Part shown: positions 1 through 8,949 of the stretch, piece after piece | Layout of the letters: the number at the start of each line of letters is the position of its first letter | How positions within the stretch are numbered: position 1 is the first letter of the stretch | Origin: Streptomyces barringtoniae | GTDB taxonomy: Bacteria > Actinomycetota > Actinomycetes > Streptomycetales > Streptomycetaceae | Direction: 5' to 3' | DNA length: 64,000 bases | Assembly: GCF_020819595.1 (NCBI RefSeq) | Contig: NZ_JAJHNP010000006.1 | Location: 248,001-312,000 of the forward strand | Program-made: the position numbers and the translations under genes | The notes under the pieces: model-generated | What the model was told of the DNA's origin: nothing | Seen by the model: only the letters and a program-made list of their open reading frames with translations | Database searches by the model: none

Positions 1-2
1 CC

Positions 3-869
3 GGTCCCGATGAGACCGTGGCCGCGATGGCGATCGAGGCCTCCGGCAAGGCGATCGCGGACGCCGGCATCGACGCGGAGCAGATCGGCGCCGTGGTCGT
101 CTCGACGGTCTCGCACTTCAGCCAGACCCCGGCCGTCGCCACCGAGATCGCCGACAAGCTGGGCACGAACAAGGCCGCCGCCTTCGACATCTCGGCCGGC
201 TGCGCGGGCTTCGGCTACGGCCTGACCCTCGCCAAGGGCATGGTGGCGGAAGGTTCCGCCGAGTACGTGCTCGTCATCGGCGTGGAGCGGCTCAGCGACC
301 TGACCGACCTGGAGGACCGGGCCACGGCCTTCCTGTTCGGCGACGGCGCCGGCGCGGTCGTCGTCGGCCCCTCGCAGGAGCCCGCGATCGGCCCCACCGT
401 GTGGGGCTCCGAGGGCGACAAGGCCGAGACGATCAAGCAGACCGTCCCCTGGGACCGGTTCCGGCTCGGCGACCTGTCCGAGCTGCCGCTCGACAGCGAC
501 GGCAACATCAAGTTCCCCGCCATCACGCAGGAGGGCCAGGCGGTGTTCCGCTGGGCCGTGTTCGAGATGGCGAAGGTCGCCCAGCAGGCGCTGGACGCGG
601 CCGGCATCAGCCCGCAAGAGCTGGACGTCTTCATCCCGCACCAGGCCAACGTGCGGATCATCGACTCGATGGTGAAGACCCTCAAACTGCCGGAGCATGT
701 CACGGTCGCCCGTGACATCCGCACCACCGGCAACACCTCGGCCGCCTCGATTCCGCTCGCGATGGAGCGGCTTCTGGCGACCGGGGAGGCGAAGAGCGGC
801 GACACCGCGCTCGTCATCGGATTCGGGGCGGGTCTCGTCTACGCCGCCACGGTCGTTACCCTCCCCTAG
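3..869 (+). CDS. fabH: 3-oxoacyl-ACP synthase III (FabH), 5' end cut by window edge
   Basis: This ketosynthase starts type II fatty-acid synthesis by condensing an acyl-CoA primer (branched primers in Streptomyces) with malonyl-ACP. The open frame runs in from the window edge, and the first whole codon is at base 3. The visible 288 residues contain the active-site Cys in DISAGCAGF, the His in FIPHQANVRI and the Asn in TTGNTSAASI, which make the FabH Cys-His-Asn triad. About 45 to 50 N-terminal residues are missing compared with the usual length of about 335. It lies 81 bases before acpP and on the same strand, as in the fabD-fabH-acpP-fabF operon of streptomycetes. Internal Met codons such as the one near base 27 are not the start. 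Confidence 0.97.
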   Translation, partial: GPDETVAAMAIEASGKAIADAGIDAEQIGAVVVSTVSHFSQTPAVATEIADKLGTNKAAAFDISAGCAGFGYGLTLAKGMVAEGSAEYVLVIGVERLSDLTDLEDRATAFLFGDGAGAVVVGPSQEPAIGPTVWGSEGDKAETIKQTVPWDRFRLGDLSELPLDSDGNIKFPAITQEGQAVFRWAVFEMAKVAQQALDAAGISPQELDVFIPHQANVRIIDSMVKTLKLPEHVTVARDIRTTGNTSAASIPLAMERLLATGEAKSGDTALVIGFGAGLVYAATVVTLP

Positions 870-950
870 GCACTCCGTGCCGGATCTCGCGATCGGGCAC
901 GGCAGCAATTGCCACAAACCGTCTGGAACATCGAAGAAGGAGCGCCTGAC

Positions 951-1199
951 ATGGCCGCCACTCAGGAAGAGATCGTCGCCGGTCTCGCCGAGATCGTGAA
1001 CGAGATCGCCGGGATCCCCACCGAGGACGTCCAGCTGGACAAGTCCTTCACCGACGACCTGGACGTCGACTCGCTGTCCATGGTCGAGGTCGTCGTCGCC
1101 GCCGAAGAGCGCTTCGACGTGAAGATCCCGGACGAGGACGTCAAGAACCTCAAGACCGTCGGCGACGCGACCGACTACATCCTCAAGCACCAGGCCTGA
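951..1199 (+). CDS. acpP: Acyl carrier protein of fatty-acid synthesis
   Basis: This 82-residue acyl carrier protein carries growing acyl chains on a 4'-phosphopantetheine arm. The attachment serine is the first Ser in DVDSLSMVE. The ATG at 951 is chosen because GAAGAAGGAGC lies a few bases upstream; a longer upstream frame has no supporting ribosome site. The acidic composition and four-helix ACP length are typical. It sits between fabH and fabF in the essential fab operon. Recognition is essentially certain. Confidence 0.97.
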   Translation: MAATQEEIVAGLAEIVNEIAGIPTEDVQLDKSFTDDLDVDSLSMVEVVVAAEERFDVKIPDEDVKNLKTVGDATDYILKHQA

Positions 1200-1285
1200 G
1201 CCACCGCTCGGCCCTGAAGGCTGCAAGGCCCCGCCACCCGGCGGTGGCGCCGTTGAATCCCGTATCCGTTGGAGAAAGAATTCCC

Positions 1286-2557
1286 GTGAGCCCGACCAAT
1301 CGCACCGTGGTCGTCACCGGTATCGGCGCAACCACACCGCTGGGTGGCGACGCAGCTTCGTTCTGGGACGCCCTCGTCGCCGGCACGTCCGGTGTCAAGC
1401 CCCTGGAGCAGGACTGGGCGGCCGAGCAGGCCGTCCGTATCGCGGCTCCCGTCGCCGTGGAGCCGACCGAGGTCATCCCTCGGCCGCAGGCGCGCCGCCT
1501 GGACCGTTCGGCGCAGTTCGCGCTGATCGCGGCTCAGGAGGCCTGGAAGGACGCGGGCTTCACCGCCAAGGCCGGTGAGGACGGCAGCGTCGACCCGGAC
1601 CGGCTCGGTGCCGTCATCGCCTCCGGCATCGGCGGCGTGACCACGCTGCTCGACCAATACGACGTGCTCAAGGAGAAGGGCGTCCGCCGCGTCTCCCCGC
1701 ACACCGTCCCCATGCTGATGCCGAACAGCCCCTCGGCCAACGTGGGCCTGCTCGTGGGCGCCCGCGCGGGCGTGCACACGCCGGTCTCCGCGTGCGCGTC
1801 GGGTGCCGAGGCCATCGGCTACGCCATCGAGATGATCCGCACCGGCCGCGCCGACGTCGTCGTCGCCGGCGGTACCGAGGCGGCCATCCACCCGCTGCCC
1901 ATCGCCGCGTTCGGCAACATGATGGCGATGTCCAAGAACAACGAGAACCCGCAGGGTGCCTCGCGTCCCTACGACGTCGACCGCGACGGCTTCGTCCTCG
2001 GCGAGGGCGCCGGTGTGATCGTCCTGGAGTCCGCCGAGCACGCGGCCAAGCGCGGCGCGCGGGTGTACGCGGAGGCGGTCGGGCAGGGCATCTCCGCCGA
2101 CAGCCACGACATCGTGCAGCCGGAGCCGGAAGGCCGCGGCATCTCGCACGCGCTGCAGAACCTGCTGGACAACACGGACCTGGACCCGGCCGAGATCGTG
2201 CACGTCAACGCGCACGCCACGTCGACGCCGGCCGGTGACATCGCCGAGCTGAAGGCGCTGCGCAAGGTGTTCGGTGACGACGCCGACCACATGGCGGTGT
2301 CCGCGACCAAGTCGATGACCGGGCACCTGCTCGGTGGCGCCGGTGGTGTGGAGTCGGTCGCGACCGTGCTCGCGCTGTACAACCGGGTGGCGCCGCCGAC
2401 GATCAACATCGAGAACATCGACCCCGAGGCCGAGGCCAACGCGGACGTCGTCCGCGGGGAGGCCCGCAAGCTGCCGGTCGAGGGCCGTATCGCCGCGCTG
2501 AACGACTCGTTCGGCTTCGGCGGGCACAACGTGGTCCTGGCGTTCAGGACCGTCTGA
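1286..2557 (+). CDS. fabF: 3-oxoacyl-ACP synthase II (FabF)
   Basis: FabF is the elongation condensing enzyme of type II fatty-acid synthesis and uses acyl-ACP and malonyl-ACP. The 423-residue protein has the Cys-His-His set of the KAS I/II family: Cys about 170 in VSACASGAEAIG, His in NAHATSTPAGD and His in KSMTGHLLGGAGG. A GTG start at 1286 is preferred because GGAGAAAG precedes it at 1271 and the protein then begins MSPTNRTVVVTGIG, the standard N-terminus. It is the last gene of the fab operon and is followed by a strong hairpin at 2570-2595. Confidence 0.97.
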   Translation: MSPTNRTVVVTGIGATTPLGGDAASFWDALVAGTSGVKPLEQDWAAEQAVRIAAPVAVEPTEVIPRPQARRLDRSAQFALIAAQEAWKDAGFTAKAGEDGSVDPDRLGAVIASGIGGVTTLLDQYDVLKEKGVRRVSPHTVPMLMPNSPSANVGLLVGARAGVHTPVSACASGAEAIGYAIEMIRTGRADVVVAGGTEAAIHPLPIAAFGNMMAMSKNNENPQGASRPYDVDRDGFVLGEGAGVIVLESAEHAAKRGARVYAEAVGQGISADSHDIVQPEPEGRGISHALQNLLDNTDLDPAEIVHVNAHATSTPAGDIAELKALRKVFGDDADHMAVSATKSMTGHLLGGAGGVESVATVLALYNRVAPPTINIENIDPEAEANADVVRGEARKLPVEGRIAALNDSFGFGGHNVVLAFRTV

Positions 2558-2569
2558 GAACGTGAGTGA

Positions 2570-2595
2570 GGGCCCCCGCCGACCGGCGGGGGCCC
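2570..2595. terminator. Hairpin terminator after fabF
   Basis: A perfect 11-bp inverted repeat, GGGCCCCCGCC with a GACC loop and its complement, is followed by TTCCT. It lies between the convergent fabF and DUF3145 genes, so it may work in both directions. Confidence 0.85.
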
Positions 2596-2638
2596 TTCCT
2601 CGTGTCCTGATGCTCTGCCCTGCCCTCTGCCCGGATGC

Positions 2639-3133
2639 TCACACCACCTGGTGCAGCCAGCGCACCGGCGCGCCCTCGCCGGCGTACCTGAACGGCTCCA
2701 GTTCGTCGTCCCACGGCTTGCCCAGGAGCTTGGCGATCTCCGCTTCCAGGTCGGTCTCTCCCCGCTGAGAGCGCGTCAGCGCGGCGCGCAGGCGGTCCTC
2801 GGGGATGAGGATGTCGCCGTGGATGCCGGTGACGGCGTGGAAGATGCCGAGGTCGGGGGTGCAGCTGTAGCGCTCGCCCTCGGCGGTCGGGCAGGGCTCG
2901 GCGGTGACCTCGAAGCGGAGCAGGTGCCAGCCGCGCAGGGCGGAGGCCAGCTTGGAGGCCGTGCCCGCCTCGCCCTGCCAGGAGAACTCCGAGCGCCAGG
3001 TGCCGGGGGCCGCGGGCTGCCGGATCCAGTCGAGGTTGACGCGCGTGCCGAGCACCCCGGCGACGGCCCACTCGACGTGCGGGCACAGCGCGCGCGGCGC
3101 GGAGTGCACGTACAGAACTCCACGTGTCGTCAC
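2639..3133 (-). CDS. DUF3145 family protein
   Basis: This 164-residue soluble protein belongs to the DUF3145 family, which is conserved in actinobacteria, sits next to the fab operon in Streptomyces, and has no established function. It begins MTTRGVLYVHSAPRALCPH. The GTG at 3133 is preferred to a longer upstream frame because GGAGGT lies just upstream (about 3138-3143) and the family starts there. No signal peptide or membrane segment is visible. It converges on fabF across the terminator at 2570-2595. Being next to fabF hints at a lipid-related role, but that is inference only. Confidence 0.88.
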   Translation of the reverse strand: MTTRGVLYVHSAPRALCPHVEWAVAGVLGTRVNLDWIRQPAAPGTWRSEFSWQGEAGTASKLASALRGWHLLRFEVTAEPCPTAEGERYSCTPDLGIFHAVTGIHGDILIPEDRLRAALTRSQRGETDLEAEIAKLLGKPWDDELEPFRYAGEGAPVRWLHQVV

Positions 3134-3409
3134 CGGGACCTCCGGGCAGAGCGGGACATCTTGCGGACTGGCTGGCGGCAGTGGCACGACGGCCGCGTTG
3201 ATGGCGAGGCTACCCTGCGGCGGTGCAAGGAGTGTGACGTACCGTCGGTCCCGGCGTCAGGAAACCTCCGCCATTCACCCAGGGGGACGCTTGTACGGGG
3301 GTGCTCCGTTCCAGGGCACCGGCTCGGGAACCCTCACACGTTGTTATGGGAGGAAGCACAGACGACCACCCGGGGGCACCGGGTGCGACGACGAGGGGAT
3401 CAACAGGGG

Positions 3410-4303
3410 ATGCGGAAGCCGGGCAGTCGTACGCGAGCCGCTCTCGCCCTCGTGGCGGCCGCCATGCTGGGCATCGCAGGGTGCGACGCCGGGGGCGGGG
3501 GTTCGCCCGCGGCGCAGGGCACCAGGGCGCGCGCCGCCAGACCGGCGCCGGTGTGGAACCGCAGCCCCGACTCGATCGCCGCGGTCGGCGACTCCATCAC
3601 CCGCGGCTTCGACGCGTGCACCGTGCTGTCGGACTGCCCCGAGGTGTCCTGGGCGACCGGCAGTGACACGGGGGTGGACAGCCTGGCGGTGCGGCTGCTC
3701 GGGGTGGCGGGCGCGGCGGAGCGCAGCTGGAACTACGCGGTGACCGGGGCCCGCGTGGCGGACCTGCCCGAGCAGATGGCGCAGGCGGCGGCGCACGACC
3801 CGCAGCTGGTGACGGTGATGGTGGGCGCGAACGACGCCTGCCGGTCCTCCGCTCGGGCGATGACCTCGGTGGCCGACTTCCGCGCGGACTTCGAGGAGTC
3901 CCTGCACACCCTGCGCGCGGCGTCCCCGAAGACCCAGGTCTACGTGGCGAGCGTGCCGAACCTGAAGCGGCTGTGGTCCGAGGGCCGGGGCAATCCGCTG
4001 GGCAAGGAGGTGTGGAAGCTCGGCATCTGCCCGTCGATGCTGTCCGACGCCGACGATCTGACCAACGCGGCCACGCTCCGCCGGGACCGGGTGCAGCAGC
4101 GGGTGGTGGAGTACAACAGGGTGCTGAAGGAGGTCTGCGCCAAGGACAGCCGCTGCCGCTTCGACAACAACGCGGTGTACGACTACCGCTTCGGCACCGG
4201 CCAGCTCAGCCACTGGGACTGGTTCCACCCCAGCAGGGACGGTCAGGCGCGGCTCGCGGCGATCGCGTACCGGACCATCACCGCGGCCAATCCGGTTGCC
4301 TAG
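3410..4303 (+). CDS. Secreted SGNH/GDSL-family hydrolase lipoprotein
   Basis: This is probably an extracytoplasmic esterase or lipase of the SGNH family. The 297-residue protein starts with a basic stretch, a hydrophobic core and the lipobox LGIAGC (Cys about 25), so it should be lipid-anchored outside the cell. The block I Ser is in GDSITRG, the block III Asn is in VGANDACRS, and the block V Asp/His pair is in HWDWFHPS. Paired cysteines probably form disulfides. The ATG at 3410 follows a purine-rich GAGGGGATCAACAGGGG; the long frame upstream of it is non-coding. The mutarotase gene starts 26 bases downstream on the same strand. The substrate cannot be told. Confidence 0.9.
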   Translation: MRKPGSRTRAALALVAAAMLGIAGCDAGGGGSPAAQGTRARAARPAPVWNRSPDSIAAVGDSITRGFDACTVLSDCPEVSWATGSDTGVDSLAVRLLGVAGAAERSWNYAVTGARVADLPEQMAQAAAHDPQLVTVMVGANDACRSSARAMTSVADFRADFEESLHTLRAASPKTQVYVASVPNLKRLWSEGRGNPLGKEVWKLGICPSMLSDADDLTNAATLRRDRVQQRVVEYNRVLKEVCAKDSRCRFDNNAVYDYRFGTGQLSHWDWFHPSRDGQARLAAIAYRTITAANPVA

Positions 4304-4329
4304 GACACGTATCGCCTAGTGTTTTCCAC

Positions 4330-5301
4330 ATGAGCGAACTTTTCGGCACACTTTCCGACGGTACCGAGGTCCACCGCTGGACGCTGGAGCGCGCCGGAAC
4401 ACGGGTGGAGGTCCTGACGTACGGCGGGATCGTGCGGTCGGTCCGGGTGCCGGACCGGGAGGGCCGGACGGCGAACGTGGTGCTGGGCTTCGCGGACCTC
4501 GACGGTTACCTCGCCCATCCGGAGCCGTACTTCGGCGCCCTGATCGGCCGGTACGCAAACCGGATCGCGCACGCCCGCTTCCCGCTGGACGGCGCGGTGT
4601 ACTCCCTGGAGCCGAACGACGCCCCGAACTCCCTGCACGGCGGCGCGCGCGGCTTCGACAAGCGGGTGTGGTCCGGGGAGGCCGTCGGGGACGGCGTGCG
4701 GCTGAGCCGGGTGAGCCCGCACGGCGAGGAGGGCTTCCCGGGCCGACTTGAGGTGTCGGCCACGTACACGCTGGACGCCTCCGGCGCGCTGCGGATCGCC
4801 TACGAGGCGGTCACGGACGCGCCGACCGTGGTCAACCTCACCAACCACAGCTACTTCAACCTGGCCGGCTCGGGCGATGCCGGCGGGCACGAACTGCGGC
4901 TCGCCGCCTCCCGTTTCACCCCGGTCGACGCCGACCTGATCCCGACGGGCGCCCTTCAGGACGTCACCGGCTCCCGGTTCGACTTCCGTGCCTCCCGAAA
5001 GGTCGGCTCGGGCTACGACCACAACTTCGTGCTGGACAAGGGGGTGACCGGCGCCCCGGAGGAGGTCGCCGAACTGCACGACCCGGGCTCCGGGCGCACC
5101 CTGACCGTGGCGACGACCGAGCCGGGCCTGCAGCTGTACACCGCCGACCATCTGACGGAACCGTTCGCCCCGGGCGACGCCATCGCCCTGGAGACCCAGC
5201 ACTTCCCGGACTCCCCCAACCGGCAGGAGTTTCCGAGCACGGTGCTCAGGCCCGGCGAGGTGTTCCGCTCGGAGACGGTGTACGGGTTCGGGGTCCGCTA
5301 G
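4330..5301 (+). CDS. Aldose 1-epimerase (cytoplasmic mutarotase)
   Basis: This enzyme interconverts the alpha and beta anomers of sugars such as galactose and feeds the Leloir or other sugar pathways. The 323-residue protein has the family motifs YFGALIGRYANRI, the catalytic His region NHSYFNL and the catalytic Glu region ETQHFPDSPN. It has no signal peptide, unlike the second mutarotase at 23185-24372, which is Tat-exported, so the two probably work on opposite sides of the membrane. Its stop codon shares the palindromic CTAG with the stop of the convergent membrane-protein gene. Confidence 0.93.
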   Translation: MSELFGTLSDGTEVHRWTLERAGTRVEVLTYGGIVRSVRVPDREGRTANVVLGFADLDGYLAHPEPYFGALIGRYANRIAHARFPLDGAVYSLEPNDAPNSLHGGARGFDKRVWSGEAVGDGVRLSRVSPHGEEGFPGRLEVSATYTLDASGALRIAYEAVTDAPTVVNLTNHSYFNLAGSGDAGGHELRLAASRFTPVDADLIPTGALQDVTGSRFDFRASRKVGSGYDHNFVLDKGVTGAPEEVAELHDPGSGRTLTVATTEPGLQLYTADHLTEPFAPGDAIALETQHFPDSPNRQEFPSTVLRPGEVFRSETVYGFGVR

Positions 5302-6248
5302 GGCGTCTCGCCCCGCATCCGCTTCGCCGACTTCCCGAGCAGGGACATCGCACCGCCGCAGATCAGCAACGTCAGCCCCCCGCCCACGACCGGCCCGACC
5401 GAGCCCCCCTTGATCCCTTCCCCCGTCACCGTCGTCGCCAGCACGAAGATGACCGAGTACAGGCTGCGGCCGACCTTCGCGCCGGCCGGGATCACCTGGA
5501 GCAGCTGCGGGATGGTGGTCGCGGCGGCCACCGCCATCCCGAAGGGCAGGGCCGCGCCGAGCATCAGCGCACCGAAGCCGAGGGAGTTGCCGTACGCGCC
5601 CCAGCCGGCGCCCTTGTAGAGCAGGTAGCCGGTCGCGGCGAGGGAGAGCAGGACCAGCAGGCCGTTGAGGTAGGCGGCCTGTGTGGCGGCCTTCCGGGCG
5701 CCGGGCAGATGCGCGGCCGGGGAACGCCAGGCGTCCGCCGTGATGAGCCGCAGCTGCCGCTTGAGGGCCTGCATCTGCATCAGCGAGAAGACACCGAAGG
5801 CCAGCAGGCCCAGTCCGGCGAGCGCCGCGACGAACCCGAGGGGCTTTTCGGTGATGCCGTAGTGGACTCCGCCGAAGGCGAGCGGTATGCCGAGCACCAT
5901 GCCGTAGGCCATGGGCTTGGACTTCGCCTGGATCTTCAGCACCAGGTCACGCTGGGCGGGGGTGAGGTTCGGGTCCAGCCGCATCCGGCCCTCGCCGACG
6001 TGCTGGGCGGGCGGCTGGGGGGACGGCTGGGGCGGATAGGGCTGCTGCGGCGGGTAGGGCTGTTGCGGCGGATACGGCTGCTGCGGGTACCCCTGGGGCG
6101 GATACGGCTGCTGCGGCGCGTAGGGCTGCTGCGGATACGGCTGTTGGTACTGCGGCGGCTGCCCGTACGGCTTCGTCGGCTGCTGCTGGCCGTACGGCCC
6201 CGTCGGCTGCTGCTGGCCGTACGGCCCCGGCTGCTGGCCTGGATACAC
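5298..6248 (-). CDS. Membrane protein with Pro/Gln/Tyr-rich cytoplasmic tail
   Basis: This 316-residue protein of unknown function has two parts. Residues 1 to about 85 are low-complexity repeats of PYPPQQ and PYGQQQ type. The rest has about five to six hydrophobic segments, for example around MAYGMVLGIPLAFGG and LNGLLVLLSLAATGYLL. The GTG start at 6248 is preceded by GGGGGAGAGA. Such PQY-rich tails are common on actinobacterial membrane proteins and may promote clustering or partner binding. It overlaps the mutarotase stop by 4 bases in convergent orientation. No enzymatic motif is seen. Confidence 0.8.
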   Translation of the reverse strand: MYPGQQPGPYGQQQPTGPYGQQQPTKPYGQPPQYQQPYPQQPYAPQQPYPPQGYPQQPYPPQQPYPPQQPYPPQPSPQPPAQHVGEGRMRLDPNLTPAQRDLVLKIQAKSKPMAYGMVLGIPLAFGGVHYGITEKPLGFVAALAGLGLLAFGVFSLMQMQALKRQLRLITADAWRSPAAHLPGARKAATQAAYLNGLLVLLSLAATGYLLYKGAGWGAYGNSLGFGALMLGAALPFGMAVAAATTIPQLLQVIPAGAKVGRSLYSVIFVLATTVTGEGIKGGSVGPVVGGGLTLLICGGAMSLLGKSAKRMRGETP

Positions 6249-6319
6249 GATGTCTCTCCCCCGTGCCGGTGTCTTCCGGTGTTCGCGGGCCGGGAGTCTA
6301 TACGCAGCCGGAGGCGACG

Positions 6320-6355
6320 AGCCCCGGCCCAGGGGTCAGGTCCCGGGCCGGGGCT
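6320..6355. terminator. Hairpin after the GH3 gene
   Basis: An 11-bp inverted repeat (AGCCCCGGCCC at 6320-6330, complement at 6345-6355) lies 24 bases past the stop of the leftward GH3 gene. There is no T-run, which is common for Streptomyces terminators. Confidence 0.6.
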
Positions 6356-6378
6356 GCTCGTGGGGGACTTGTCCCTGA

Positions 6379-8820
6379 TCAGACGTTAATCGGCGCGGTG
6401 AGCCTGCGGTCCGCGATCGAGCGTCCGGCGGCGATCTCGTACGAACCCTTCACATACGCCCACGCGTTCGCCGTCTCGTCCCAGCTCTCGAAGGCACGGC
6501 GCGGCAGCGCGACGGTCACCTCGACGCTCTCGCCGGGACCGGCCTCGGCGGAGGCGAAGCCCGCGAGCCGGCGGGCCGGGCGCGCGGGGTCGGGCTCGGC
6601 CGGGGAGACGTAGACCTGGACGACCTCACGGCCGGGCCGCTCGCCCGTGTTGCGCAGCCGGATGCGCGCGCTGGTGCCGTCGGCGTCCAGGGACTCGTAG
6701 GCCCATTCGGTGTAGCCGAGGCCGTGGCCGAAGGGGTAGGCGGGAGTGCGGCCGGCCTGCTCCCAGGCGCGGTAGCCGATGAACACGTCCTCCGTGTAGG
6801 TCAGCTCGCCGTCGGTCGGGACGACCTGGGTGACCGGGGCGTCGGTGAGGGATCCCCAGGTGGTGGGGAGCCGGCCGCCGGGTTCGCGGGCGCCGGTGAG
6901 GACGTCGGCCAGGGCGGCGCCGCCCTCCTGGCCGGGGAACCAGCTGAGCAGGACGGCGGCGACCTCCTCGCGCCAGGGCAGTTCCACCGGGGAGCCGGAG
7001 TTGACCACGACCACGGTGTTCGGGTTGGCGGCGGCGACCGCGCGGACCAGGTCGTCCTGGCGGCCGGGGAGCCTGAGGTCGGTACGGTCGAAGCCCTCGG
7101 ACTCGACGCGGTCGGTGGTGGCGACCATGACGACGGCCGTGTCGGCGTTCCGCGCCACGCGGACGGCCTCGGCGATCAGCTCGTCGGGGTCGCGCTGCGG
7201 CTCGGAGTGGGCGAGCGCGAAGGTGACGACCTTCATCGGGATGTCGTCGGGCAGCTGGACGACGTACGTGAGGGAGACCTCGACCGGCTCGCCGGCGGTG
7301 AGTTCGGCCTGGGCGCGGGGTACGGGGGCGCCGAAGAAGGCCTCGAAGGGGTCGTCCTTGTCGGGGCGCTGGACGTCGTCGTAGTACGTCGTCCCGTCGA
7401 TGGTGAGCGTGAAGGCGCCCATGCCCTTGACGCCGAAGGTGTGCGGGCCGGTCGCGCGCGGGATGAAGGTGCCGGTCAGCTCGACGGTGTGCAGGGTGTC
7501 GTGGGTGACGCCCTCGGGGAGGTCCGAACCCATCCACTGGATCAGGCCGTTCGGGGCCGAGCGGGTGCCGATGACCGCGCCGTCGCCGTCGCGGCAGACG
7601 GCCTGGAGGCTGAACCCCTGGCCGGCCACGCCGAGTTCGGTGGCCGGGTCGGCGCCGACGGCGTAGGTGAGGGTGCCCTCGGGGAGGGCGGCGGTGAGAC
7701 CGTCCAGCGGGGAGACGATACGGGCCGGGAAGACGGTGGCGGAGCCGCCGCCGAGGATGCGGGCGTCGCGGGCGGCGGCACCGATCAGGGCCACCGTGCC
7801 GTTCGGCTTCAGGGGCAGGGCGGCGTTCTCGTTGCGGAGGAGGACGAAGGAGCGGCGGGCGATCTCGCGGGCCAGCGCCTCGCCGTCGACCGGGGCGGGC
7901 GGCTCGGGAACGACGGGTTCGGCACCGTCGAGGATCCCGACACGGGCGGCGAGGCGCAGGACACGCCGTACGGCCGCGTCGACGGTGTCCTCGGCGACCT
8001 TCCCGTCCCGCACGGCCTGGGCCAGAGCGTCGCCGTAGACGGTGCGCGGCCCGGGCATGGCCACGTCCAGGCCGCCGTTGACGGCGCCGACCGTGTCCCG
8101 GGCGGCCGCCCAGTCGGAGACGTTGAAGCCGTCGAAGCCCCATTCGCCGCGCAGGACCTCGTTGACCAGGTGGTGGTGCTCGGTCATGGTCGTGCCGTTG
8201 ACCGTGTTGTAGGCGGTCATGATGCCCCAGGGGCGGGCGTTCTCGACGATGACCTCGAAGGGCGCCAGGTACAGCTCGCGCAGGGCTCGTTCGGAGACCA
8301 CGTTGTTGACGGTGAAGCGGTCGGTCTCGGCGTCGTTGGCGACGAAGTGCTTGACGGTGGTGCCGACTCCGCCGGACTGGACCCCGGTGACGTAGCCGGT
8401 GCCGATGACACCGGTCAGGCAGGGGTCCTCGCTGTAGCACTCGAAGTGCCGGCCGCCGAGCGGGGAGCGGTGCAGGTTCACGGTCGGCGCGAGGAGCACG
8501 TGCACGCCCTTGCGGCGGGCCTCCTGGGCGAGCAGCACGCCTGCACGGCGGGCGAGTTCGGGGTCCCAGGTGGCGGCGAGCGCGGTCGGCGAGGGCAGGG
8601 CCACGGAGGGGTCGTCGGCGGTCCAGCGCACGCCCCGGACGCCGATCGGGCCGTCGGACATGACCAGGGACGCGAGACCGATCTGCGGCAGGGCGGGCAG
8701 GGTCCACATGTCCTGGCCGGCCAGCAGCCGCGCCTTCGCGTCCAGGTCGAGCTTGCCGAGAGCGGCCTCGACGACCGCCTCGCGGGCCGTGTCGGCCGGG
8801 GTGCGCTGGGGTCCCGTCAT
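6379..8820 (-). CDS. GH3 beta-glucosidase with PA14 insert
   Basis: This is a retaining exo-acting beta-glycosidase of family GH3, probably cytoplasmic because no signal peptide is seen. The 813-residue protein has the N-terminal (alpha/beta)8 domain with the nucleophile Asp about 236 in GFNVSDWAA and the substrate-binding KHFVAND. A (beta/alpha) second domain, interrupted by a PA14 carbohydrate-binding insert at about residues 400-540, follows, and a fibronectin-III-like end completes the protein. The ATG at 8820 has a clear GAGGAGG site; frames further upstream are excluded. It is divergent from a TetR-type regulator with only 129 bases between them, and that regulator is its likely controller. 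The exact glycoside preference is unknown. Confidence 0.92.
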   Translation of the reverse strand: MTGPQRTPADTAREAVVEAALGKLDLDAKARLLAGQDMWTLPALPQIGLASLVMSDGPIGVRGVRWTADDPSVALPSPTALAATWDPELARRAGVLLAQEARRKGVHVLLAPTVNLHRSPLGGRHFECYSEDPCLTGVIGTGYVTGVQSGGVGTTVKHFVANDAETDRFTVNNVVSERALRELYLAPFEVIVENARPWGIMTAYNTVNGTTMTEHHHLVNEVLRGEWGFDGFNVSDWAAARDTVGAVNGGLDVAMPGPRTVYGDALAQAVRDGKVAEDTVDAAVRRVLRLAARVGILDGAEPVVPEPPAPVDGEALAREIARRSFVLLRNENAALPLKPNGTVALIGAAARDARILGGGSATVFPARIVSPLDGLTAALPEGTLTYAVGADPATELGVAGQGFSLQAVCRDGDGAVIGTRSAPNGLIQWMGSDLPEGVTHDTLHTVELTGTFIPRATGPHTFGVKGMGAFTLTIDGTTYYDDVQRPDKDDPFEAFFGAPVPRAQAELTAGEPVEVSLTYVVQLPDDIPMKVVTFALAHSEPQRDPDELIAEAVRVARNADTAVVMVATTDRVESEGFDRTDLRLPGRQDDLVRAVAAANPNTVVVVNSGSPVELPWREEVAAVLLSWFPGQEGGAALADVLTGAREPGGRLPTTWGSLTDAPVTQVVPTDGELTYTEDVFIGYRAWEQAGRTPAYPFGHGLGYTEWAYESLDADGTSARIRLRNTGERPGREVVQVYVSPAEPDPARPARRLAGFASAEAGPGESVEVTVALPRRAFESWDETANAWAYVKGSYEIAAGRSIADRRLTAPINV

Positions 8821-8877
8821 CGCGGTGCCTCCTCGTTGACGTCCGTGTCCGTGCAGGTGCCTCCCATCGTGCATCCG

Positions 8878-8895
8878 CTACCTGTAGAGTGGTAG
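8878..8895. promoter_or_regulatory. Candidate TetR operator
   Basis: The inverted repeat CTACC-N8-GGTAG lies in the divergent region between the GH3 gene and the TetR gene. Arms are only 5 bp, so support is modest; the placement fits an operator serving both genes. Confidence 0.4.
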
Positions 8896-8949
8896 GTTTC
8901 GTTATCTTGTCGTTATTTTCGGGCGGTGCGGATGCCGTACGGTGGCGTC

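Noticed and set aside
1..225. Small Arg/Ser/Pro-rich frame at the left edge
   Set aside because: It is a shadow of the fabH frame.
6000..6240. Tandem CGGATA/GGCTGCTGCGG-like repeats as a CRISPR or satellite array
   Set aside because: They are the coding repeats for the PYPPQQ-type tail of the membrane protein, with no uniform spacers.
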